Origin: Eutrophocola sp963925675
Lineage (GTDB): Bacteria; Pseudomonadota; Gammaproteobacteria; Pseudomonadales; Pseudohongiellaceae
Length of the DNA: 64,000 bases
Assembly: GCA_963925675.1 (NCBI GenBank)
Contig: CAWUSW010000037.1
Span: 1-64,000, forward strand
Reading direction: 5' to 3'
The position numbers and the translations under genes were made by a program. This document shows positions 25,369-32,762 of this stretch, piece by piece; positions within the stretch are counted from its first letter, which is position 1; every line of letters begins with the position of its first letter. The notes below the pieces were generated by a model that was not told where the DNA came from, ran no database searches, and worked only from the letters and a program-made list of their open reading frames with translations.

Positions 25369-25391
25369 AAATACATCCTAAATTTTAATTA

Positions 25392-26009
25392 TCAGGTATA
25401 TGAAAGTAATGCAAAAATTACCAACCAGACCAGTAGTAAGAAGTGCCAGTACACTGAACATAGCTCCACACTTAATCTGACTGTTTTTATTTCGGCGCCG
25501 CTCAATATTTTAAAAGTTACTTGGGTCCATACCCACAGTCCTCCAAGGATATGCATTCCATGAATTCCTGTGAGTACATAAAAAAAGGAATTAGCTGGAT
25601 TGCTGGCAAGATAATAACCAGCATTGTTCATTTCTTCCCAGGCAGATAGCTGTCCATAAACGAACGCAAGGGTTATTACACCAGAGGCAATCATGCCAAA
25701 TTTAACAGATTTATTTAATCCTTTTGCTATGCTGGCTCGAGTCCACTGCATGATTACACTGCAAATAAAAAGAAGCCCCGTATTTATCCATAATGTGTCT
25801 GATTCGGGCATCGGACGCCAGTCTTCAAGTTCCATGCGTATAAAATATGCAACAATAAAAAGCATAAAAACCACAAAAACGACTCCTAAAAACATGCGCA
25901 AGGCAATCCGCTTAGGATGGAGGCTTTCCCCTATTTCTGTTCCGCTTAAATTCGGGTCTTCACCCTGGTAATTCCAGGGCTTTTCAAAGATGCTTTTAAA
26001 GAAGCTCAA
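25392..26009 (-). CDS. Cytochrome c oxidase subunit III-like protein, first copy
   Basis: The 205-residue protein has a cytoplasmic N-terminus (to about residue 35) and five membrane segments. It carries subunit III motifs FFYVLTGIHGMHILGG and ELCSVYWHFLLLVWLVIF. It is clearly paralogous to the following gene but divergent, and its start overlaps the subunit I stop by four bases. Two adjacent subunit III-type genes occur in several marine gammaproteobacterial oxidases, but the reason is not known. Confidence 0.9.
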   Translation of the reverse strand: MSFFKSIFEKPWNYQGEDPNLSGTEIGESLHPKRIALRMFLGVVFVVFMLFIVAYFIRMELEDWRPMPESDTLWINTGLLFICSVIMQWTRASIAKGLNKSVKFGMIASGVITLAFVYGQLSAWEEMNNAGYYLASNPANSFFYVLTGIHGMHILGGLWVWTQVTFKILSGAEIKTVRLSVELCSVYWHFLLLVWLVIFALLSYT

Positions 26010-27772
26010 TCTTCATGTCCTATATAAGGTGAACCATCAACAGTCTTTACGTCTTCTGGAGCTATATTCTGTGGTACGAAATCAGAGATTACTCCTGGCA
26101 CACTGTATTCATATGCCCAGCGATACACTTTCGGTAATTCTGGACCCCAATTTCCATGACAAGGTGGATTATCTGGTGTTTGCCATTCTAATGTAGTGGC
26201 TTCCCAAGGATTCGGGTCTGCTTTTTTGCCTTTCCATAAACTCCAGATCATGTTTCCTATGAAGACAAACTGGAACGCTGCGACCCAGATAGCGGCCATA
26301 GTAATATTAGCATTCAGAGTTACAGCTGATTCGGGAAGAAAATCGGTTGTACCCATTGCGTAATACCGTCTAGGAACCCCCAAGAATCCAAGGTAATGCA
26401 TTGGTAAATAAATTGCATAGGTACCAAAGAACGTCGCCCAGAAATGTATTTTACCTAGGGTGACATTGAACATTTTGCCACTCATCTTAGGGAACCAATG
26501 ATAGAGGGATGCATATAATACAAGTACTGGAGAAACACCCATTACCATATGAAAGTGAGCAATAACAAAATAGGTATCTGACAAGGGTAGATCAACGGTA
26601 ACGTTGCCAAGGAAAATGCCAGTAAGCCCGCCATGAATAAAAGTAAAGATGAAACCACAGGCGAATAACATTGGTACGGTTAATCGGATGTTGCCTTCCC
26701 AAAGTGTGAGCACCCAGTTGTACACTTTAATCGCGGTCGGTATAGCTATAATAAGAGTTGTAAAGGCAAAGAAAAAACCAAAATAGGGGTTCATGCCACT
26801 GACATACATATGGTGCGCCCATACGACAAAGCTTAACGCACCAATAGCGACTATAGCCCATACCATCATACGGTAACCAAAAATATTCTTGCGAGCATGA
26901 CAGCTCAGTACATCTGAGACTAAACCAAATGCAGGCAAGGCTACAATATATACTTCAGGGTGCCCGAAGAACCAGAATAAATGCTGAAAAAGAACCGGGC
27001 TGCCGCCAGTGTGCTCTAGTGTTTCTCCAAGAGAAACCATTGCTGGCATGAAAAAGCTTGTTCCAAGCAAGTTGTCAAAAGACATCATAATTGCACTTAC
27101 AAATAATGCCGGAAAGGCAAACAACCCAAGTATGGTAGCAACAAATATGCCCCATACAGATAGTGGCATACGCATTAAGGTCATACCATGAGTGCGTGCT
27201 TGCAATACTGTGGTGACATAATTCAATCCGCCCATTGTGAAAGCTACGACAAATACTCCGAGGGAGGCGAGCATCAGTGTAATTCCGCCATCTGAACCTG
27301 GAGTACCTGCTGTAATCGCTTGTGGAGGATAGAGTGTCCAGCCAGCACCTGTAGGGCCACCTGGAATAAAGAAACTTGCCATAAGAATGAATACAGAGAG
27401 CAGATAGAACCAAAAACTGAGCATGTTGAGGAATGGAAACACCATGTCTCTGGCACCAATCTGCAAGGGAATTAGATAGTTACCAAATCCTCCAAGGAAC
27501 AATGCTGTTAGCAGGTATACCACCATGATCATTCCATGCATCGTTACATATTGATAATATTCAGCAGGGTCAATAAACGAGAAACTATCTGGAAAACCGA
27601 GTTGCAGTCGCATCATCGCAGATAAGATTAAGGCAACCAGACCCACGGCAACTGCTACTGTGCCATACTGAATAGCGATCACTTTATGATCCATACTCCA
27701 GACATACTTGGCTATAAAAGTGTGCGGATCATGCATTTCATCTTTTTGATCGGCAATTGGTACGTAAGACAT
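26006..27772 (-). CDS. ctaD: Cytochrome c oxidase subunit I (aa3/caa3 type)
   Basis: The 588-residue catalytic subunit has 12 membrane segments and binds heme a, heme a3 and CuB. Visible ligands are the histidine in YVTMHGMIMVVY for heme a, FGHPEVYI (CuB histidine with the cross-linked tyrosine, near residue 255), HHMYVSGMNP (two CuB histidines) and AHFHMVMG (heme a3 and heme a histidines, near residue 390). The E in HPEVY marks the D-channel A1 type. It reduces oxygen to water and pumps protons. It lies 76 bases after subunit II. Confidence 0.98.
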   Translation of the reverse strand: MSYVPIADQKDEMHDPHTFIAKYVWSMDHKVIAIQYGTVAVAVGLVALILSAMMRLQLGFPDSFSFIDPAEYYQYVTMHGMIMVVYLLTALFLGGFGNYLIPLQIGARDMVFPFLNMLSFWFYLLSVFILMASFFIPGGPTGAGWTLYPPQAITAGTPGSDGGITLMLASLGVFVVAFTMGGLNYVTTVLQARTHGMTLMRMPLSVWGIFVATILGLFAFPALFVSAIMMSFDNLLGTSFFMPAMVSLGETLEHTGGSPVLFQHLFWFFGHPEVYIVALPAFGLVSDVLSCHARKNIFGYRMMVWAIVAIGALSFVVWAHHMYVSGMNPYFGFFFAFTTLIIAIPTAIKVYNWVLTLWEGNIRLTVPMLFACGFIFTFIHGGLTGIFLGNVTVDLPLSDTYFVIAHFHMVMGVSPVLVLYASLYHWFPKMSGKMFNVTLGKIHFWATFFGTYAIYLPMHYLGFLGVPRRYYAMGTTDFLPESAVTLNANITMAAIWVAAFQFVFIGNMIWSLWKGKKADPNPWEATTLEWQTPDNPPCHGNWGPELPKVYRWAYEYSVPGVISDFVPQNIAPEDVKTVDGSPYIGHED

Positions 27773-27848
27773 TACTTTCTCCTGGATCTAACTGATCCTG
27801 ATTTTTGGGCTCAGTTATTTATAGTTCTAATTCTATTATCTGTTTTGG

Positions 27849-29207
27849 TTAACGCAGTGTGTTTATGTAGGCAACAACATCATTGATATCTTCGTCGCCT
27901 TCCAGGGCTGACATCATCGCTGTCATCTGGTAACCCAGCTGATCTTGAGGATGCGCACCACGCACTCCAGATTTGAAGTTTTGTAGTTGTCTTACAAGAT
28001 ACCAGTCAGTCATTCCCGATAGAGCAGGGGCATGTACAGACCATATCCCCGTGCCGTTATCAGCATGGCAAGTGCCGCATATAGACTTATAAAGGATTGC
28101 TCCTTTTTCTGGATCACCGGACACTGTTGCTGGCGCCGCATTATCAGGCAATGTGTTTATGTAAGCTATAACATTGTTAATGGCTGTATCATTGATTAGA
28201 GTCGATGCCATGGGCGCCATCTGAGCGCCATAAACATCATCAGGATTAGTGCCTCTGACACCTGATTTATAGTATTTGAGCTGTTGGCGGAGGTACCAAT
28301 CTTGTTGGCCTGCTAATTTGGGAGCATTTAATGCCTGATTACCTTCACCATTTACGCCATGACAAGCTGAACAAACTGCATAGTTGGACTTACCGGCTGT
28401 TGGATTTCCTTCAGCTATTGCCTGGGTTTCTGAAAAGGTGGCTTGTGCAGAAATCCATGTATCATATTCTTCTTGTTCATCAACAAACACTGTCCCACGC
28501 ATAATGAAATGCCCGACACCACAATATTCTTCGCATAGAATGTCATAACTACCAGCCAAAGTCGGCTCTAACCACATATAAGATACAGAGCCAGGCACCA
28601 TATCCATTTTTACTCTGAAAGGTGCGACAGTGTAGTCATGCAATACGTCTTTAGAACGCAGTAAAAGTTGCACATTCTGGTTTTTAAGCAGGTGCATTTC
28701 TTTGTCTTGGACCACTAGATCATCTTGGCCGAACGGATCATTTGGGTTGACCCCGAGAGGATTTTTAGGTGTTACATAGGCGGTGTCTGCAGTACCTAAA
28801 ATGCCGTCAGCGCCGGGATATCTGAAACTCCACTGCCATTGCTGTCCGACCACCTCTACCTGAACTGCATCTTCAGGAACGTTGACAAAACTGGCCCAAA
28901 CGAAAAGTCCTGGTGTAAGCAATCCTGCTACACCGATGGCCGTGAAACCAGTGAGCCATATTTCCAGCTTACTATTTTCAGGTTCGTAACCGGCTCGACG
29001 ATTTTTGTTATAACGAAAGCGGTATACGCAATAGGCCAGGAATAAGTTGAGTGCAATAAATACAAATCCTGTTACCCACATTGTGATATCAATGGTGGCA
29101 TCAATGCCTGACCAGTTGGAGGCTATAGGCTGTAACCACCAAGGCGAAAACAGCTGAAGGGCTATACTGATAACAACTAGTAAAACGATCGCAACTACGA
29201 ATGCCAT
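27849..29207 (-). CDS. ctaC: Cytochrome c oxidase subunit II fused to two cytochrome c domains
   Basis: The 452-residue protein begins with two membrane spans, then the CuA cupredoxin domain with HDYTV and the binding motif CEEYCGVGHFIM near residue 223. Two cytochrome c domains follow, with CSACH near 277 and CGTCH near 375, each ending in a VIAYINTL or VVAYINTL helix. Standard caa3 oxidases have one such domain. The tandem pair is an internal duplication (both contain DWYLRQ/VRQL and FKSGVRG-type stretches). The fusion would accept electrons directly from periplasmic dehydrogenases or small cytochromes. First gene of the operon, with AAGGACT before the ATG. Confidence 0.96.
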   Translation of the reverse strand: MAFVVAIVLLVVISIALQLFSPWWLQPIASNWSGIDATIDITMWVTGFVFIALNLFLAYCVYRFRYNKNRRAGYEPENSKLEIWLTGFTAIGVAGLLTPGLFVWASFVNVPEDAVQVEVVGQQWQWSFRYPGADGILGTADTAYVTPKNPLGVNPNDPFGQDDLVVQDKEMHLLKNQNVQLLLRSKDVLHDYTVAPFRVKMDMVPGSVSYMWLEPTLAGSYDILCEEYCGVGHFIMRGTVFVDEQEEYDTWISAQATFSETQAIAEGNPTAGKSNYAVCSACHGVNGEGNQALNAPKLAGQQDWYLRQQLKYYKSGVRGTNPDDVYGAQMAPMASTLINDTAINNVIAYINTLPDNAAPATVSGDPEKGAILYKSICGTCHADNGTGIWSVHAPALSGMTDWYLVRQLQNFKSGVRGAHPQDQLGYQMTAMMSALEGDEDINDVVAYINTLR

Positions 29208-29681
29208 AACTTTTTAGTCCTTAATGTATTGCTTGCACATTAACCGATAAGGTCAGTACAGGTTTTTTAGATTGTATGAATTTCAGATTTATTTTTGGGG
29301 TAGCTTTGCTTTCCTCGTATAGAGGAGAATATAAGGGAAAGAATATGGTGCCTTTTATGGTTGAAAACATTTTCTTCAAGCTACAGAAATCACTTCAGCT
29401 GGCTACATTAACCTTTATACGCAAGCAAACCATTAGAGGCTTAACTAAGTGCCAAAAATACTCTAATAGCATGTTTTAATTATAAAAAAGGAATTGTAGA
29501 GTTTTAATTAAATTTAAGATCACTGCTGTTAATCTATATTTTTGTCTAGCTCTTGATTTTAAAGCATCACCCCTTTTAGGGCAAGGTGTTTTGGCTATAA
29601 AATAGCATATCTTCTATCAATTCCAGCTTCTTTATTTGCCAGAAGTCTTCTTTATGTCAAGCTGTCTATTTTTCTATATTT
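29208..29681. other. AT-rich gap upstream of the cox operon
   Basis: This 474-base gap holds the minus-strand promoter region of the cox operon. The only long frame, 29276-29479 on the plus strand, lacks a recognisable product or a good ribosome site. Nothing else is seen. Confidence 0.5.
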
Positions 29682-29957
29682 TTAGATGTTTTCAGAATTT
29701 GCTTCTGTAGTTTCAGTGTTTGCTTCAGAGCGGTTTTCCAGAGAATCTTTTTTTAGCTTTTTATTCCCAGAATTGAGCGAGAATTTGGCTAACACCAGCA
29801 TGAAAATTAGGATTACCAGAGTGCCAAATGCATTCTCCATAGCGGTTACAGTATCGCGGATCATAAGTGAATATATATAGTCTAAAAAGGTACCTGCGCT
29901 AACAAGATACAGCAGAAAGGCGAAACCTATTAATAGATAAGCATTGAATATTTTCAT
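29682..29957 (-). CDS. Small two-span membrane protein of unknown function
   Basis: The 91-residue protein has hydrophobic segments at about residues 7-25 and 40-62, then a lysine-rich and acidic, asparagine- and threonine-rich cytoplasmic tail. No ribosome site stands out, and the sequence is unlike any family I know. It lies upstream of the cox operon on the same strand but 474 bases away, so a link to the oxidase is only possible. Confidence 0.5.
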   Translation of the reverse strand: MKIFNAYLLIGFAFLLYLVSAGTFLDYIYSLMIRDTVTAMENAFGTLVILIFMLVLAKFSLNSGNKKLKKDSLENRSEANTETTEANSENI

Positions 29958-30263
29958 TTAAAATAAGTATTTTTAGTGCTGCTAGATGTACTGAATTGTT
30001 AGATCAGCGGTTTAATTTTCATATTATAATACGTTAAAAGATAAATTCCATTTTTTTCGTAATTATCAAGTCCGATGTTGTTAGTAATGGGATTGTTTAC
30101 AATAATTGTATGGTGAGCCGGCACTCCAGCAATTAGGAGACTAAATGGATGCCTCAAAGCAGTGAACAGTTAAGCGATTTTCCTATCCAAATTATGTCAA
30201 TGTGGACCTTCATGTATGGGGCCTCGATATGATCACGGGTATTTGCCTGCCAATTAGATAATC

Positions 30264-30277
30264 TTGATGAAAATCAA
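30264..30277 (+). promoter_or_regulatory. FNR/Anr-type box upstream of the peroxidase operon
   Basis: TTGAT-GAAA-ATCAA is a perfect match to the FNR/Anr consensus. Class II spacing would put the transcription start near 30312, which favours ATG 30353 rather than GTG 30314 as the first start codon of the operon. Cytochrome c peroxidases are known to be under FNR or Anr control in other gammaproteobacteria. Confidence 0.65.
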
Positions 30278-30352
30278 GCTGAAAAAAGTGTTTTAGGAGT
30301 TAGGTCTGATTCGGTGGACAAGTCTAAAGTAGGTGGTTATCCTGCACATCCA

Positions 30353-30958
30353 ATGATCAGCCCTGCCAGTATTTTTAAACATTGCGTATTGCTTCTTTTA
30401 TGCTCTTTTCCCTTCTTGAGTTATGGGCATGGCAGTGTGACTGCAGATTCTGATTTATGCATTATCAAAATAGGGTTTTACAGCGCCCATTTCAAAATTT
30501 ATCAGCCACGCACCCGTGAACACAAAGATTACTGTGAAGACTTGCCCGATAGTGGTGAGACAGTTTTTGTCATGGAATATACTTATGGTGACTTGGGTGA
30601 GGTTCCCGTAGATTTCCGTGTGATTCGAGATGTCACTGAGATGGGTCGCTACGCTCAGCTCCAAGATGTTGATGCCCTGAGCCAGGCCGAACTTGATGCG
30701 GCTACTGTAGTTTATCGCGAACCTGTAAAGCAACCCGACATATATGCTATTAATCATTATTTTCAGGAGTCGGGAAACTATCTGGGTATTGTTACTGCAA
30801 GGCATCCGGATACTAATGAGCTGTACACAGCAGTATTCCCTTTTGAAGTAGGCTATGTAGGTTATGGTTATTTGCCAATATTCGTCATCTTAATCGTGCT
30901 AATACAAGGAGCTTACTGGTGGTTGAATCGGGAAAAGAAGTTAAAAGTTAAAAGGTAA
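30353..30958 (+). CDS. Periplasmic protein with C-terminal membrane anchor, first gene of peroxidase operon
   Basis: The 201-residue protein has a signal peptide (MISPASIFKHCVLLLLC) with cleavage probably before HGSVTADSD. The periplasmic domain carries two cysteines (DLCIIK and DYCEDL). A single membrane span near residues 170-190 and a lysine-rich tail complete it. ATG 30353 is chosen because the signal peptide starts there and the FNR box predicts transcription starting near 30312. GTG 30314 is the alternative. It precedes a YtkA/FixH-like gene and a di-heme peroxidase, and I infer a role with them in periplasmic redox or metal handling. No family is recognised. The last codons are part of a seven-base repeat array. 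Confidence 0.75.
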   Translation: MISPASIFKHCVLLLLCSFPFLSYGHGSVTADSDLCIIKIGFYSAHFKIYQPRTREHKDYCEDLPDSGETVFVMEYTYGDLGEVPVDFRVIRDVTEMGRYAQLQDVDALSQAELDAATVVYREPVKQPDIYAINHYFQESGNYLGIVTARHPDTNELYTAVFPFEVGYVGYGYLPIFVILIVLIQGAYWWLNREKKLKVKR

Positions 30959-30974
30959 AAGGTAAAAGGTAAGG
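30940..30974. repeat. Seven-base tandem repeat, 5 units (gttaaaa/ggtaaaa)
   Basis: Units GTTAAAA, GTTAAAA, GGTAAAA, GGTAAAA and GGTAAGG run without break. They encode the last residues of the upstream protein and its TAA stop, and supply the AAAGG sequences that serve as ribosome site for the next gene. Adding or losing a unit would move the stop codon and the ribosome site. Confidence 0.85.
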
Positions 30975-30975
30975 A

Positions 30976-31392
30976 TTGAAAACCGTGTTGAGAAAATCAT
31001 TAGTACTCACTGCCATGCTGATTTTACAAACCTTTTGCTGGGCCGTGTTCGCTCAGGGATCCGGAAAGTCTGTCTGGCTATCCGAAAACGAATTGTTTCA
31101 GGTAAGTTTTGAAAGTCAGCTCAATCCCATCGTGATCAATCAGATCCACAGCTGGAAACTGCAGGTGATGACTGCAGAAGGAAAAGCTGTAAGTGACGCC
31201 GTGATAAGTGTTAAGGGTGGTATGCCGGAGCACAATCATGGCCTTGCTACTGCACCTTCGATTGAAGCGAGTGGAGACGGCAACTATTTATTACAGGGCT
31301 TACGTTTTCATATGATGGGGTATTGGGAGCTGGAATTAAGTATCACCCAGGGCAGCATTAGCGATACGGTAATTGTCACACTGGACTTATGA
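30976..31392 (+). CDS. YtkA/FixH-like periplasmic protein
   Basis: The 138-residue protein has a signal peptide ending near AVFAQ and a small beta-sandwich domain. The motif GGMPEHNHGLATAP near residue 80 and LRFHMMGYWELEL near residue 112 are the YtkA-like/FixH signature, a fold linked to copper delivery and oxidase assembly. The start is TTG 30976 or GTG 30985, and both are served by AAGG in the repeat array. It overlaps the peroxidase gene by four bases (ATGA). Confidence 0.8.
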   Translation: MKTVLRKSLVLTAMLILQTFCWAVFAQGSGKSVWLSENELFQVSFESQLNPIVINQIHSWKLQVMTAEGKAVSDAVISVKGGMPEHNHGLATAPSIEASGDGNYLLQGLRFHMMGYWELELSITQGSISDTVIVTLDL

Positions 31393-32681
31393 AGCTTTCT
31401 ATTTCTGCGGGATATTTTAGATTTATTTTGACTCCTGGTTTGCTTATGGCTGTCGGCCTTTGCTTCTGGTTTGTGCTTGCTTATAAACCACCGGCCGCAT
31501 GGACTGAGGCTGAAAAAGCAATAATAAATTCTTTTTCTCTGGCACGTTTGCCAGCACTACCCGTGGATCGTAGCAACGCTGTTTCAACAGATATACGCGC
31601 CGCTGAAATGGGCCATGCCCTGTTTTTTGATGCCAGACTGAGTGTCAATCAGCAGATTTCCTGTGCCACATGTCATCGCCCTGAATTACGCTTTACTGAC
31701 GGCCTCGACAAGGCCAGGGCGCTGGGTGAATCACGTCGAAACACCCCCAGTATTGCAGGTCTTTCCTATAGTCCCTGGTTGTATTGGGATGGGCGCAGAG
31801 ACTCTCTCTGGTCACAGGCACTTTCTCCTTTGGAAGACCCGCAGGAGCAGGGCAGTAACCGGATGTATATAGCTCGATTTGTTACTGAAGATCCTGAGTA
31901 CGGTAAACAGTATCAATTATTGTTTGGCGAACTACCAAACTTTACCGATCGTTCCCGGTTTCCGAATGATGCGGGGCCTGAATTAAAAAGTGAATGGTTT
32001 GCGGCGTGGCAAGGGATGTCGGAGGGAGATCAGGACATTGTTAACCGCACATTCTCAAATGTTGGGAAAGTTATTGCCGCTTATGAGAGATTGATGGTTC
32101 CTGGTAGCTCGCGTTTTGATGAATATGCGCAAGCATTGGTTGAGGGTGATGATGAAAGAGCTGAGGAAATTCTTTCCAATGATGAGATTAAGGGGCTAGG
32201 TTTATTTATAGGTGACGCACGTTGTGTGGAGTGTCATAACGGCCCCTTGTTTACCAATTTTGAATTTCATAACACCGGTATTATTTCTTATCCCGGGGAC
32301 TTGCCCGACAGAGGGCGGGTTGATGGTGTGCGCGAAGTCCGCAGTGACCCCTTTAATTGTCAGGGTTCATATAGCGAGTTGGAACCACAGCAGTGCCTGG
32401 AATTGATTCATGCCAGAGAGGGGCTTGAACTGATTGGCGCGATGAAAACTCCGTCGTTACGTAATCTGGAAGGGACGGCGCCATACATGCACAAGGGTCA
32501 AATAAAAACACTTGCGCAAACCCTGGATCATTACAACGAGGCGCCCTTTGCCATGATAGGCCATAACGAAGCAGAAGAAATTTCAGGCATGCTTTCATAT
32601 GAATTGAAACAGTTGGAAGCCTTTTTGCTTTCCTTGCAAGCGCCTATAGCTGTTGATGAACGTTGGTTACAAGCACCTTAG
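31389..32681 (+). CDS. Di-heme cytochrome c peroxidase / MauG-like protein
   Basis: The 430-residue protein has an N-terminal membrane segment (residues 12-30) and two c-type heme sites: CATCHRPELRFTDG near residue 91 and CVECHNGPLFTNFEFHNTG near residue 278. Conserved stretches RRNTPSIAG, WDGRRDSLWSQA and TPSLRNLEGTAPYMHKG are typical of the bacterial peroxidase/MauG family. It would reduce hydrogen peroxide or oxidise a protein partner in the periplasm. Last gene of an operon preceded by an FNR box, ending at a strong terminator. Confidence 0.93.
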   Translation: MKLSISAGYFRFILTPGLLMAVGLCFWFVLAYKPPAAWTEAEKAIINSFSLARLPALPVDRSNAVSTDIRAAEMGHALFFDARLSVNQQISCATCHRPELRFTDGLDKARALGESRRNTPSIAGLSYSPWLYWDGRRDSLWSQALSPLEDPQEQGSNRMYIARFVTEDPEYGKQYQLLFGELPNFTDRSRFPNDAGPELKSEWFAAWQGMSEGDQDIVNRTFSNVGKVIAAYERLMVPGSSRFDEYAQALVEGDDERAEEILSNDEIKGLGLFIGDARCVECHNGPLFTNFEFHNTGIISYPGDLPDRGRVDGVREVRSDPFNCQGSYSELEPQQCLELIHAREGLELIGAMKTPSLRNLEGTAPYMHKGQIKTLAQTLDHYNEAPFAMIGHNEAEEISGMLSYELKQLEAFLLSLQAPIAVDERWLQAP

Positions 32682-32720
32682 TCGTTTGCCAAGCATTGTT
32701 TGTTAGTAATTGTCTGAAGT

Positions 32721-32749
32721 AAAAAACCCGCCAGCTGGCGGGTTTTTTT
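32721..32749. terminator. Bidirectional terminator
   Basis: A perfect palindrome: AAAAAACCCGCC and GGCGGGTTTTTT joined by AGCT. A and T tracts on both sides make it effective for the peroxidase operon (plus) and the converging cytochrome lipoprotein gene (minus). Confidence 0.95.
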
Positions 32750-32762
32750 ATAGAAAAATTTT

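Noticed and set aside
29276..29479. 67-codon plus-strand frame upstream of cox
   Set aside because: AT-rich sequence, no good ribosome site, no recognisable product.
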